DNA of 64,000 bases from Anaeromyxobacter oryzae. GTDB taxonomy: Bacteria; Myxococcota; Myxococcia; Myxococcales; Anaeromyxobacteraceae. The first letter of the stretch is position 1. Every line of letters begins with the position of its first letter. Below are positions 28,969 to 39,909 of the stretch, in pieces. The stretch is taken from the NCBI RefSeq assembly GCF_023169945.1, contig NZ_AP025591.1, positions 3,964,481-4,028,480 of the forward strand. The letters run 5' to 3'. The position numbers and the translations under genes were made by a program. Under the pieces are notes generated by a model. It was not told the DNA's origin, searched no databases, and was given only the letters and a program-made list of their open reading frames with translations.

Positions 28969-29994
28969 ACGAGCTGATGCGCAGGATCCTGTTCCTCCCC
29001 GAGCAGGCGAGCGGCTACGCGCGGAACGTCGACCACCTGCACTTCTTCGTGATCCTCACGACGATGGTGGCGTCGGTCGGCGTGTTCGGGACCGCGCTGT
29101 ACTTCTTCGTTCGCTACCGCCGCCGCTCCGACACCGACGTGACGCCGCACGTGACGCCGCGGGCGATCCACGAGGTCCTCTTCATCGGCGTCCCGCTCTC
29201 CTTCTTCCTCCTCTGGTTCGCCATCGGCTTCCCGCAGTTCGCGAGCCTCCAGACGCCGCCCAAGGACGCGATGGACGTCTACGTCCAGGGGAAGAAGTGG
29301 ATGTGGAAGTTCGCGTACCCGGGCGGACCGAACGCGGTCGACACGCTGCGCGTCCCCGCGGGCCGGCCGGTCCGCCTCCTCATCACCTCGCGCGACGTGA
29401 TCCACTCGTTCTTCGTCCCGGCGCTCCGCGTGAAGCAGGACGCGCTGCCGGGGCGGTACACGCAGACGTGGTTCAACGCCGATCGCCCCGGCCGCTACGA
29501 GATCTTCTGCGCGGAGTTCTGCGGGATCGGCCACTCCGCCATGCTCGGCGAGCTCGTCGTGATGCCCGCCGAGGAGTTCGATGGGTGGATCGCCGATCAG
29601 CGCAAGGGGCTCGCGCGCGCCCAGGACGCGGCGCCCGCTCGCGGCGAGCCCGTCATGACCGCCTCGAACATCGTCGACGAGGGGCAGAAGGTCGCGGCCG
29701 AGCAGGGGTGCCTGAAGTGCCACTCGGTCGACGGCTCGCAGCACATCGGCCCGACGTGGCTCAACCTGTACCTGCGCAGGGAGAAGCTGAAGGACGGCCG
29801 CACCATCGTCGCCGACGAGGGCTACCTCACGAAGTCGATGATGGATCCCGCGGCCGACATCGTCGCGGGCTACCAGAACGTGATGCCGACGTTCCAGGGC
29901 AAGCTCGCACCGCCCGAGGCCGCGGCCGTCGTCGAGTACATCAAGTCCCTGAGGACGTCGGCCGGCCCGTCCGGCCCGTCCGAGCCACCGGTCT

Positions 29995-31654
<1,660 letters not shown>

Positions 31655-31665
<11 letters not shown>

Positions 31666-32284
31666 CCCGCTCGCGCATCACTTCGAGAACCTCGACAAGC
31701 AGACCCACGCGGCGCGCCTGGGGATGTGGCTGTTCCTCGCCACCGAGGTGCTGCTCTTCACGGCCCTGTTCGCCGCGTACGGCGTCTACCGGTTCCTGTA
31801 CCAGGACACCTTCGCCCAGGCGTCGCGCTCGATCGAGACCTGGATCGGCCTCGTGAACACGCTCGTCCTCGTCACGAGCTCGTTCACCGTGGCGATGGGG
31901 CTGAACGAGGCGACGAAGGGGAACGGCAAGCGGACCGCGCTCTTCTTCGCCGCGTCGGTCGCGCTCGCGCTCGTGTTCCTCGGCTTCAAGGCGCTCGAGT
32001 ACACGCACCACTTCCAGGAGGGCCAGCTCCCGGGCCGGTACTACACGTTCGAGGGCGTCCAGGGCCCCGGCGCCACGATCTACTTCTCCCTGTACTTCCT
32101 CATCACCGGCCTGCACGGCATCCACGTGATCATCGGGATGACCGTCCTCGCCATCGTGGGCGTGCTCTCCTGGCGGGGGAAGTTCACCGCGGAGTACCAC
32201 ACGCCGGTGGAGCTGGCGGGGCTCTACTGGCACCTCGTGGATCTCATCTGGATCTTCGTCTTCCCGCTCATCTACCTCATCTAG
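31655..32284 (+). CDS. coxC: Cytochrome c oxidase subunit III
   Basis: A 209-residue membrane protein with five predicted helices, the short bacterial form of subunit III. Marks are RLGMWLFLATEVLLFTALFAAYGVYR, NTLVLVTSSFTVAMGLNEA, FKALEYTHHFQEG, YFLITGLHGIHVIIGM and the ending YWHLVDLIWIFVFPLIYLI. It stabilises subunit I and may channel O2. It overlaps coxA by 11 bases and is followed after 15 bases by coxD. Confidence 0.95.
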
Positions 32285-32299
32285 GAGCGACCGGACGCC

Positions 32300-32698
32300 A
32301 TGGCCGAGAACGGATCGATCGCCCACCGCGAGCAGGAGGCCGAGAGCCACACCCACGCCGGCCGGTACGCCGTCATCTGGATCGCGCTCCTCGTCCTGAC
32401 GATGGTGACGTACTGGGCGTCGAGGGTGCACCTGCCCGGCGGCTGGCACATCACCGTCGCGCTCCTCATCGCCACCGCGAAGGGCGCGATGGTGGTGCTG
32501 TTCTTCATGCACCTCTGGGATCAGCAGGGCGCGAACCGCCTCGTGTTCGTGACCTCGCTGGTGTTCGTGGCGCTGCTCGTCGGGCTCACCGTGCTCGACA
32601 ACGCCACCCGGTTCCCGCTCGCGAACCCGCCTGGCTCGGTGGGCGCGCTGCCCGCGGGCGGCGCGGACCGGGATCCGGCGCCGGATCAGCTGCGCTGA
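32300..32698 (+). CDS. coxD: Cytochrome c oxidase subunit IV
   Basis: A 132-residue protein with three transmembrane helices (about 25-42, 49-70 and 77-97) and the prokaryotic subunit IV signature ITVALLIATAKGAMVVLFFMHLWDQ. The N-terminal tail carries HREQEAESHTHAGRY. It is the last recognisable gene of the act-cox operon. The Pro/Ala-rich C-terminal tail (NPPGSVGALPAGGADRDPAPDQ) is variable. Confidence 0.9.
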   Translation: MAENGSIAHREQEAESHTHAGRYAVIWIALLVLTMVTYWASRVHLPGGWHITVALLIATAKGAMVVLFFMHLWDQQGANRLVFVTSLVFVALLVGLTVLDNATRFPLANPPGSVGALPAGGADRDPAPDQLR

Positions 32699-32776
32699 TC
32701 GTCTCGCCGGGCCGCGCTCGGCGGCGCTCCGCGCGGGCGGCGCGGTCCCGCTCGTCCTCTCTCGTACGGGCGGCAT

Positions 32777-32819
32777 CCCTCCCTCTCCCCCACCGGGGGA
32801 GAGGGCCGGGGTGAGGGGG
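32777..32819. repeat. REP-like palindrome, copy C
   Basis: CCCTCTCCCCC - ACC - GGGGGAGAGGG (32781-32805) followed by CCGGGGTGAGGGGG. This is the same element as copies A and B inside the ligD region. It is intergenic, about 80 bases after coxD, and the hairpin could also act in transcript termination. Confidence 0.75.
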
Positions 32820-33049
32820 CTCGAGTCATGCTCTCGCCGGGCGTCTCATCCGCCTGATCCCGCGACCGTCGCCCGTGAGCGGGCGGACCGCTCCGTGGGC
32901 CGGGCCGGTCCTTCACGGCGGTGCTCGGGACGCGGGACTTTGGCGGTGCAGATGATCGGACGGGTCCTTGCGCGCGGGGCCGGCGCACGTCCGCTCGTGC
33001 CAGCCGCGACGGCAGCTCCGGCGGCGGCGTGTGCGACGCCGCTCGGCGG

Positions 33050-33068
33050 CTGTCACGATCCGTGACAG
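33050..33068. promoter_or_regulatory. Inverted repeat CTGTCACG-ATC-CGTGACAG, candidate operator
   Basis: Perfect 8-base arms separated by 3 bases form a 19-bp palindrome. It is about 330 bases upstream of the ASRT-like gene, in a region without genes. It has the size and symmetry of a dimeric regulator site. The regulator is unknown. Confidence 0.45.
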
Positions 33069-33401
33069 GCCGGCTGAAGTACTGCGGTCCAGTCCGTACG
33101 AAACGCCCGGTCCCTGCGCTCCGGCGCGAAGGCCCGTCCCGGCCGTCTCCGCTCCAGTGGGCGATCGGGCCGCTGACGGATGGAGGCACGAAGCATTCGG
33201 GACGTGCTCGCATGCGCGTCGCCTCCAGTACGGAACCTCGGACCCCGAGATGAACCGACCAGCCCGCCCGGCGGGCGCGCGCCGCTCCCCGCGACACGGA
33301 GGCCCTCAGCCGCGCGCCCCTCGCGGATGGTCCTTGGCGTCCATACCATCCCCCTGGAGCCCGCGCGCGCATCGCGCCGCCGCGGGCGGGGGAGGCACCT
33401 C

Positions 33402-33785
33402 TTGACCATCGGACATCGGACCTGGGCCATCCCGGAGGGCTGGCTCCCGCCGCGCGCTGGCAAGCGCGGCCGCGCGCTCGAGAGCCACGAGGCCGCCTGC
33501 GTGCTGAACGCCGGCGACGCCGACGCGCACCTCGAATTCGAGATCTTCTTCAGGGATCGCGATCCCGCCGGCCCGTACCACGTGACGGTGCCGGCGCGCC
33601 GCACGCTGCACCTGCGGTTCGACGACCTCGAGGACCCGGAGCCCGTGCCGCGCGGCGTGGAGTTCGCGAGCGTGATCCGGTCCGACGTCCCGGTGGTGAT
33701 CCAGCACACGCGACTCGACGCGCGCGACGCCGAGATCTCGCTCATGACGACGCTGGCCTTCTCGGCGGCGGGGGAGGGCGCATGA
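33402..33785 (+). CDS. Sensory rhodopsin transducer (ASRT) family protein
   Basis: A 127-residue protein that matches the Anabaena sensory rhodopsin transducer family along its length: IGHRTWAIPEGWLPP, ESHEAACVLNAGDADAHLEFEIFF, DRDPAGPYHVTVPARRTLHLRFDDL, FASVIRSDVPVVIQHTRLD. The family is a small beta-sandwich proposed to bind small molecules, possibly sugars; only some members partner with a rhodopsin. No rhodopsin gene is in the window. The start is TTG at 33402, backed by GGAGG 7 bases upstream and giving the family N-terminus; no better start exists upstream. The stop overlaps the next ATG (ATGA), coupling it to the ThDP enzyme. Confidence 0.88.
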   Translation: MTIGHRTWAIPEGWLPPRAGKRGRALESHEAACVLNAGDADAHLEFEIFFRDRDPAGPYHVTVPARRTLHLRFDDLEDPEPVPRGVEFASVIRSDVPVVIQHTRLDARDAEISLMTTLAFSAAGEGA

Positions 33786-35560
33786 CGGTCGGCGAGTACA
33801 TCCTGCGGAGGCTGCTGGCGTGGGGCGTGAACCGCGTCTACGGGTATCCCGGCGACGGCATCAACGGGATCATGGGCGCCTTCCACCACGTGAAGGAGCT
33901 CGACTTCGTGCAGGTCCGCCACGAGGAGATGGCGGCGTTCATGGCCTGCGCCCACGCGAAGTTCACGGGCCAGCCCGGCGTCTGCATGGCGACGTCGGGC
34001 CCGGGCGCGATCCACCTCCTGAACGGCCTCTACGACGCGCGCATGGACCACCAGCCGGTGGTGGCGATCGTCGGCCAGTCCGCGCGCGCCGCCATGGGCG
34101 GCAGCTACCAGCAGGAGGTCGACCTCCAGTCGCTCTTCAAGGACGTCGCCCGCGAGTACGTCCAGACGATGATGGTCCCGTCGCAGGCGCGGCACCTCGT
34201 CGACCGCGCGTTCCGGATCGCGCTCGCCGAGCGGACCGTGACCTGCGTGATCGTTCCGAACGACCTGCAGGAGGGCGACTACGAGGCGCCGAAGCACGCG
34301 CACGCGACGGTGCACAGCGGGATGGGCTGGGCCGCGCCGCGGGTCGTCCCGGCGGAGAAGGACCTTCGCCGCGCCGCGGACGTGCTGAACGCGGGGAAGC
34401 GCGTCGCGATGCTCGTCGGGGCCGGGGCGCGCGCCGCCGGGCCCGAGGTGCGCGCCGTCGCCGAGAAGCTCGGCGCGGGCGTCGCGAAGGCGCTCCTCGG
34501 GAAGCAGGTCCTGCCGGACGACGTGCCGTACGTCACGGGAGCCATCGGCCTCCTCGGCACGAAGCCGTCGTGGACCCTGATGAAGGACTGCGACACGCTC
34601 CTCATGGTCGGCTCGTCGTTCCCGTACCCCGAGTTCCTGCCGAAGGAGGGGCAGGCCCGCGGCGTCCAGATCGACCTCGACGGGAAGATGCTGTCGATCC
34701 GCTACCCGATGGAGGTGAACCTCGTCGGCGACTCGGCGGAGACGCTCCGGGCGCTCTTGCCCCTGCTCCGGCCGCGCGAGGACACGAGCTGGCGGGAGAA
34801 GCTCGAGAGCGAGGTGCGCCGCTGGTGGAAGGTGCTCGAGGCCCGCGCGATGAACCCGGCGAACCCCGTGAACCCGCAGCGCGTCTTCTGGGAGCTCTCG
34901 CCGCGGCTGCCGGACCGCTGCATCCTCTCGGCGGACTCCGGATCGAGCGCGAACTGGTACGCCCGCGACGTGAAGCTGCGCGAGGGCATGATGGCCTCGC
35001 TGTCGGGCAACCTCGCGACGATGGGGCCGGCGGTGCCGTACGCCATCTCGGCGAAGTTCGCCTTCCCCGATCGCGTCGTGATCGCCCTCGCCGGCGACGG
35101 CGCGATGCAGATGAACGGGATGGCGGAGCTCATCACGATCTCGAAGTACTGGCGGGAGTGGAAGAACCCGCGGCTCGTGGTCCTCGTCCTCGAGAACAAG
35201 GACCTGAACCAGGTCACCTGGGAGCAGCGGGTCATGTCCGGCGACGCGAAGCTCGAGGCCTCGCAGGACCTCCCCGCGGTGGACTACGCGGCGTTCGCGG
35301 AGTCGCTCGGGCTCACTGCGGCCCGCATCGATCGGCCGGAGGACATCGGGCCGGCGTGGGACAAGGCGCTCTCGGCGGACCGGCCCTGCCTGGTCCAGGC
35401 GCGGACCGATCCGAACGTGCCGCCGCTGCCGCCGCACATCACCGTCGAGCAGGCGAAGGGCTACGTCTCCTCGATCCTGAAGGGCGATCCGGACCGCGGC
35501 GCCATGATCGTCGACTCCTGGCGCGACGCGATCGAGTCGTACCTGCCGCACAGGAGGTGA
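33782..35560 (+). CDS. ThDP-dependent enzyme, pyruvate oxidase/acetolactate synthase-like
   Basis: A 592-residue member of the PoxB/AlsS-type ThDP family. The N-terminal pyrimidine domain has VYGYPGDGINGIM and catalytic Glu48 in VRHEEMAAFMA. The central domain (about 190-330) has GKRVAMLVGAGARAAG. The C-terminal domain holds the ThDP/Mg motif GDGAMQMNGMAELITISKY...ENKDLN. The C-terminal extension (YVSSILKGDPDRGAMIVDSWRDAIESYL) is as in pyruvate-oxidase-like 'thiamine pyrophosphate-requiring proteins'. It probably decarboxylates pyruvate or another 2-oxoacid; FAD use is uncertain. It is coupled to the ASRT-like gene by ATGA and lies 3 bases before the enolase-superfamily gene. Confidence 0.88.
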   Translation: MTVGEYILRRLLAWGVNRVYGYPGDGINGIMGAFHHVKELDFVQVRHEEMAAFMACAHAKFTGQPGVCMATSGPGAIHLLNGLYDARMDHQPVVAIVGQSARAAMGGSYQQEVDLQSLFKDVAREYVQTMMVPSQARHLVDRAFRIALAERTVTCVIVPNDLQEGDYEAPKHAHATVHSGMGWAAPRVVPAEKDLRRAADVLNAGKRVAMLVGAGARAAGPEVRAVAEKLGAGVAKALLGKQVLPDDVPYVTGAIGLLGTKPSWTLMKDCDTLLMVGSSFPYPEFLPKEGQARGVQIDLDGKMLSIRYPMEVNLVGDSAETLRALLPLLRPREDTSWREKLESEVRRWWKVLEARAMNPANPVNPQRVFWELSPRLPDRCILSADSGSSANWYARDVKLREGMMASLSGNLATMGPAVPYAISAKFAFPDRVVIALAGDGAMQMNGMAELITISKYWREWKNPRLVVLVLENKDLNQVTWEQRVMSGDAKLEASQDLPAVDYAAFAESLGLTAARIDRPEDIGPAWDKALSADRPCLVQARTDPNVPPLPPHITVEQAKGYVSSILKGDPDRGAMIVDSWRDAIESYLPHRR

Positions 35561-35563
35561 GCG

Positions 35564-36661
35564 GTGGCGCGAGCGGTCGCGAGCGTGGAGGCGCTGTCCG
35601 CGGCGGCGTACCGCGTCCCGACGGATCGGCCCGAGTCGGACGGGACGATCGCCTGGGACTCGACGACGCTCGTCGCCGTGGAGGTCGAGGGCGGGGGGGC
35701 GCGCGGCTTCGGCTACACCTACGCCGACGCGAGCGTCACCGGCATCGCGACCGGCGTCCTCGCCGCGGCGGTCCGGGGCGCGGACGCGCTCGACCCGCCC
35801 GCCGCCCACCGCGCGATGCGGCGCGCGATCCGGAACGTCGGCGGGCCCGGCGCGGGGGGCATGGCGCTCTCCGCCGTCGACGCGGCGCTCTGGGATCTGA
35901 AGGCGAAGCTCCTCCGGCAGCCGCTCGCGGTGCTGCTCGGGCGCGCCCACGCGGCGGTGCCCGTGTACGGGAGCGGCGGGTTCTGCTCCTACACGGAGGC
36001 GGAGCTGCAGGAGCAGCTCGGCGGGTGGGCCTCGCAGGGGCTCCGGGCCGTGAAGATGAAGGTCGGCCGCGACGCGCGCGCGGATCCCGCGCGCGTCCGC
36101 GCGGCGCGCGCGGCGATCGGGAGCGCGGGGCTGTTCGTCGACGCGAACGGCGCCTACTCGCGGAAGCAGGCGCTCGCGCTCGCCGGGATCTTCGCGGGCG
36201 AGGGCGTCACCTGGCTCGAGGAGCCGGTCTCCTCGGACGATCTCGCCGGCCTGCGGCTCATCCGCGATCGGGCGCCGCCCGGGATGGACGTCGCCGCCGG
36301 CGAGTACGGCCACGACGCGCAGTACTTCCGGCGCATGCTCGAGGCGGGCGCGGTGGACGTGCTCCAGGCGGACATGACCCGCTGCGGCGGCGTCACCGGG
36401 TTCCTCGCGGCCGCGGCGGTGGCGGCGGCGTTCGCGATCCCGCTCTCGTCGCACTGCGCCCCGGCGCTGCACGCCGCGCCGCTCTCCGCGGCGGAGACCG
36501 CGCTGCACGCGGAGTGGTTCCACGACCACGTGCGGATCGAGCGGATGCTGCTCGAGGGCGCGCCGGAGCCGCGGGACGGGCTGCTCGCGCCGCAGCGGGA
36601 CCGGCCGGGCTTCGGGCTCGAGCTGAAGCGGTCGGAGGCGGAGCGGTACCGGGTGGCGTGA
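35564..36661 (+). CDS. Mandelate racemase/enolase superfamily enzyme
   Basis: A 365-residue enolase-superfamily protein: N-terminal capping domain (1-115), then a TIM barrel. Catalytic candidates are the KxK motif in LRAVKMKVG (about 160-168), Asp in VDANGAYS, Glu in LEEPVSSDD, Glu in AAGEYGHD, and His in SSHCAPALH. KxK plus three acidic metal ligands suggest a mandelate-racemase-group racemase or acid-sugar dehydratase; the substrate is unknown. The GTG at 35564 follows AGGAGGTGA, a near-perfect ribosome-binding site. Its place after the ThDP enzyme and before a 2-hydroxyacid dehydrogenase suggests it prepares a sugar acid or hydroxyacid. Confidence 0.88.
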   Translation: MARAVASVEALSAAAYRVPTDRPESDGTIAWDSTTLVAVEVEGGGARGFGYTYADASVTGIATGVLAAAVRGADALDPPAAHRAMRRAIRNVGGPGAGGMALSAVDAALWDLKAKLLRQPLAVLLGRAHAAVPVYGSGGFCSYTEAELQEQLGGWASQGLRAVKMKVGRDARADPARVRAARAAIGSAGLFVDANGAYSRKQALALAGIFAGEGVTWLEEPVSSDDLAGLRLIRDRAPPGMDVAAGEYGHDAQYFRRMLEAGAVDVLQADMTRCGGVTGFLAAAAVAAAFAIPLSSHCAPALHAAPLSAAETALHAEWFHDHVRIERMLLEGAPEPRDGLLAPQRDRPGFGLELKRSEAERYRVA

Positions 36662-36767
36662 CGGCGGGCGGTTCGGGGTGACGGGGCCAGGGGACGCGGG
36701 TTCCGGGCCACGGGGACGGGATGCGGGTTCGCGTTCGGGTCGGGCGTCGAAGAGGGAGGGGGCCGAG
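36662..36767. repeat. Low-complexity ACGGGG/GGGTTC tract before the FAD/Fe-S gene
   Basis: About 36670-36745 is built of degenerate CGGGTTC / CACGGGGACGGG units, the complement-like counterpart of the GTGCCC-rich tract at 10405-10510. It is non-coding; the real start at 36768 lies just after it. Confidence 0.45.
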
Positions 36768-39700
36768 ATGCAGGTGCCGGGAGCGCAGGGCCAGGATCGC
36801 TTCACCGTCCCGGGCATCGGCCCGTCCGCGATGCCCTCGCGCCGCGTCCGCGCCGAGGAGATCCCGTACGGCTCCGACCGGCCGTTCCCGGCGGAGGCCG
36901 CCCGCGCCCTCGCCGCCGACCTCGCGCGCGAGACCGACGCGGAGGTCCGCTTCGACTCCGAGGGACGCGCGCTCTACGCCACCGACGCGTCCAACTACCG
37001 CCAGGTCCCCATCGGCGTGGTCGTTCCGCGATCCGTCGAGGACGTGATCGCGGCGGTGGCGATCTGCCGGCGCCACGGCGCCCCGGTCCTCTCGCGCGGC
37101 GGCGGGACGAGCCTCGCCGGCGAGTGCTGCAACGTCGCGGTGGTGATCGACTTCTCGAAGCACCTCCGCGCGATCCGCGCCCTCGACCCGCACCGGCGCG
37201 TCGCCCGGATCGAGCCCGGCATCGTCCTCGACACGCTCCGCGACGCCGCCGAGCGGTTCCACCTCACCTTCGGCCCCGATCCTGCCACGCACAACCACAA
37301 CACGCTCGGCGGCATGCTCGGGAACGACAGCTGCGGCGTGCACTCGATGATGGCCGGGCGGACGGCGGACAACGTGGAGCGGCTCCGGATCCTGACCTAC
37401 GACGGCCTGGACGCGTGGGTCGGCCCCACCGACGCCGCCGCGCTCGCCGCGGCGGAGCGGCAGGGCGGCCGCCTCGGCGGGATCCTCCGCGCCTGCGCCG
37501 ACCTGCGCGACCGGTATGCAGACCTGATCCGCGCCCGCTACCCGCACATCCCGCGCCGCGTCTCGGGCTACAACCTCGACAACCTGCTGCCGGAGAACGG
37601 CTTCCAGGTCGCCCGGGGCCTGGTCGGCTCGGAGGGGACCCTGGTCGTGATCCTCGAGGCCGAGGTGAGGCTCGTCGAGAGCCCGCCCGGCCGCGCCCTC
37701 GTCGTCCTCGGCTACCCGGACATCTACGCCGCCGCCGACCACGTCCCCGAGGTCCGCCGGTTCGGCCCCATCGGGCTCGAGGCGATGGACGAGATGCTCG
37801 TCGAGGACATGAAGCGGAAGCACCTCCACGAGGAGCGGCTGCACCTGCTCCCCGGCGGGAAGGGCTGGCTCCTCGTCGAGTTCGGCGGGGCGGACCGCGA
37901 CGACGCCGTCGCGAACGCGCGGAAGGCGATGGACGGGCTCGGGCGCGGCTCGGGCGCGCCGCAGATGAAGCTCTACGAGGATCGCGACGAGGAGCGGGTG
38001 GTCTGGAAGATCCGCGAGGCCGGCCTCGGCGCGAGCGCGCGCGTCCCCGGCGAGCGCGACACGTGGGAGGGCTGGGAGGACTCGGCGGTGCCGCCGGACA
38101 AGGTCGGCCCCTACCTCCGCAAGCTCCACGCGCTCTACGAGAAGTACGGGTACCAGGGCGCGCTCTACGGCCACTTCGGCCAGGGCTGCATCCACACGCG
38201 CATCACCTTCGACCTCGCGACGCGCGCCGGGGTCGAGAAGTACCACCACTTCACGATGGACGCGGCGGACCTGGTCGTCTCCTTCGGCGGCTCGCTCTCG
38301 GGCGAGCACGGCGACGGCCAGTCCCGCGGCGAGCTGCTCGTCCGGATGTTCGGGCCAGAGCTCGTCGAGGCGTTCCGCAGCTACAAGCGCATCTGGGACC
38401 CCGCGTGGAAGATGAACCCGGGGAAGGTGGTCGACCCCTACCCGAACGACGTGAACCTCCGGCTCGGACCCGGCTTCCACGAGGTCCGGCCGCGCACGTG
38501 GTTCCGCTACCCCGACGACTCGGGGTCGTTCGGGCGCGCGGCGCTCCGCTGCGTCGGCGTCGGCGAGTGCCGCCGCGAGTCCGGTGGCGTGATGTGCCCG
38601 AGCTACCGCGCGACGCACGAGGAGACGCACTCGACGCGCGGCCGGGCCCGGATGCTCCACGAGATGCTCGTGGGCGACCCGGTGAAGGGCGGGTGGCAGG
38701 CGCGCGAGGTCGAGGACGCGCTCCACCTCTGCCTGTCGTGCAAGGGGTGCAAGAGCGACTGCCCGATGAACGTGGACATGGCGACGTACAAGGCGGAGTT
38801 CCTCGCCCATCGGTACGAGGGGAAGCTCCGGCCGCGGTCCGCGTACGCGTTCGGCCTCGTCATGTGGTGGGCGCGGCTCGCGGCGCTCGTCCCCGGGCTC
38901 GTGAACGCGGTCGGCGCGACGCCCGGCCTCTCGGCGCTCGCGAAGGCCGCCGCCGGCATGGCCCCCGCGCGACGGATCCCCCGGTTCGCGCCGATCACGC
39001 TCCGCCGCTGGTTCGCGGCGCGCGGCCCCACGCCCTCCGCGAGGGTCCCGGAGGACCGCCGCGCGGTCCTCTTCGCCGACACGTTCACCGACTTCTTCCA
39101 CCCGGAGGTCGGCACCGCCGCGGTCGAGGTCCTCGAGCGCGCCGGCTGGGCGGTCGAGCTGCCCCGGCGCCGGCTCTGCTGCGGCCGCCCGCTCTACGAC
39201 TACGGCATGCTCGACCGTGCGCGGCGCATGCTCGACCGGAGCCTCGACGCGCTCTACCCGGCAGCGATGGCCGGGCGGCCCATCCTCTTCCTCGAGCCGT
39301 CGTGCGCCGCGGTCTTCCGCGACGAGGCCCTGCAGCTCTTCCCCGACGATCCGCGGGCCATCGCGGTGTCGCGCCAGGTCGAGGTCCTCTCCGAGCTCGT
39401 CGACTCCGATCCGGGGTTCCCGGTGGGGCGCCTCGACCGGAAGGCGCTCCTCCAGCTCCACTGCCACCACCACGCGGTGCTCGGGGAGGACGCCGAGCAG
39501 CGCGTGCTCTCCCGGCTCGGCCTCGAGGTGGAACGGCCGGAGGAGGGGTGCTGCGGGATGGCGGGCTCGTTCGGCTTCGAGGCCGGCGACCGGCACGAGG
39601 TCTCGGTCGCCTGCGGCGAGCGCGCGCTGCTCCCGGCCGTCCGCCGCGCGCCGCCGACCGAGCTGCTCCTCGCCGACGGGTTCTCGTGCCGGACGCAGAT

Positions 39701-39905
39701 CGAGCAGGGCACCGGACGGCGTGCGCTCCACCTCGCGGAGGCGCTGCGGCTCGCGCAGGAGCCCGCGCCGGTCGCGGATCCCGGGGCGTGGGCGCGCCGG
39801 CGGCGCCCGCGCTCCATCGGTCTCACCGTCGCGCGCGCCGCGGCGGGCCTCGCCGCGCTCGCGTTCCTCGGCGGCGCGCTCGCCCGGCGCCGCGCGCGGT
39901 GGTGA
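36768..39905 (+). CDS. FAD-linked oxidase/4Fe-4S dehydrogenase fusion (D-lactate/glycolate dehydrogenase-like)
   Basis: A 1045-residue fusion. The first ~560 residues are an FAD-binding type 4 oxidase (GVVVPRSVEDVIAAVAICRRHG, LSRGGGTSLAGECCNVAVV, GNDSCGVHSMMAGRTADNV, GSEGTLVVILEAE). The C-terminal part has two 4Fe-4S sites (CVGVGECRRESGGVMCP and CLSCKGCKSDCPMNVDM). CCG domains follow (RRRLCCGRPLYDYGM, LHCHHHAVLG, EEGCCGMAGSFGFE), and the end is a membrane-anchor-like helix (LTVARAAAGLAALAFLGGAL). This layout fits D-lactate or 2-hydroxyacid dehydrogenases that feed quinones. The ATG at 36768 has GAGGGAGGGG upstream; an in-frame ATG at 36678 lies within repeats. Confidence 0.88.
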   Translation: MQVPGAQGQDRFTVPGIGPSAMPSRRVRAEEIPYGSDRPFPAEAARALAADLARETDAEVRFDSEGRALYATDASNYRQVPIGVVVPRSVEDVIAAVAICRRHGAPVLSRGGGTSLAGECCNVAVVIDFSKHLRAIRALDPHRRVARIEPGIVLDTLRDAAERFHLTFGPDPATHNHNTLGGMLGNDSCGVHSMMAGRTADNVERLRILTYDGLDAWVGPTDAAALAAAERQGGRLGGILRACADLRDRYADLIRARYPHIPRRVSGYNLDNLLPENGFQVARGLVGSEGTLVVILEAEVRLVESPPGRALVVLGYPDIYAAADHVPEVRRFGPIGLEAMDEMLVEDMKRKHLHEERLHLLPGGKGWLLVEFGGADRDDAVANARKAMDGLGRGSGAPQMKLYEDRDEERVVWKIREAGLGASARVPGERDTWEGWEDSAVPPDKVGPYLRKLHALYEKYGYQGALYGHFGQGCIHTRITFDLATRAGVEKYHHFTMDAADLVVSFGGSLSGEHGDGQSRGELLVRMFGPELVEAFRSYKRIWDPAWKMNPGKVVDPYPNDVNLRLGPGFHEVRPRTWFRYPDDSGSFGRAALRCVGVGECRRESGGVMCPSYRATHEETHSTRGRARMLHEMLVGDPVKGGWQAREVEDALHLCLSCKGCKSDCPMNVDMATYKAEFLAHRYEGKLRPRSAYAFGLVMWWARLAALVPGLVNAVGATPGLSALAKAAAGMAPARRIPRFAPITLRRWFAARGPTPSARVPEDRRAVLFADTFTDFFHPEVGTAAVEVLERAGWAVELPRRRLCCGRPLYDYGMLDRARRMLDRSLDALYPAAMAGRPILFLEPSCAAVFRDEALQLFPDDPRAIAVSRQVEVLSELVDSDPGFPVGRLDRKALLQLHCHHHAVLGEDAEQRVLSRLGLEVERPEEGCCGMAGSFGFEAGDRHEVSVACGERALLPAVRRAPPTELLLADGFSCRTQIEQGTGRRALHLAEALRLAQEPAPVADPGAWARRRRPRSIGLTVARAAAGLAALAFLGGALARRRARW

Positions 39906-39909
39906 GACC

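Larger units (their letters stand above)
32699..33401. other. 703-bp intergenic region without a recognisable gene
   Basis: Between coxD and the ASRT-like gene. Open frames here have no recognisable protein signature. It holds a REP-like palindrome (32777-32819) and an 8-bp-arm inverted repeat (33050-33068). The sequence just before 33402 supplies a GGAGG ribosome-binding site. Confidence 0.5.

Noticed and set aside
33180..33401. Upstream extension of the ASRT-like protein to 201 residues
   Set aside because: The extra N-terminal residues are Arg/Pro rich without homology, whereas TTG 33402 has a GGAGG and gives the exact family start.
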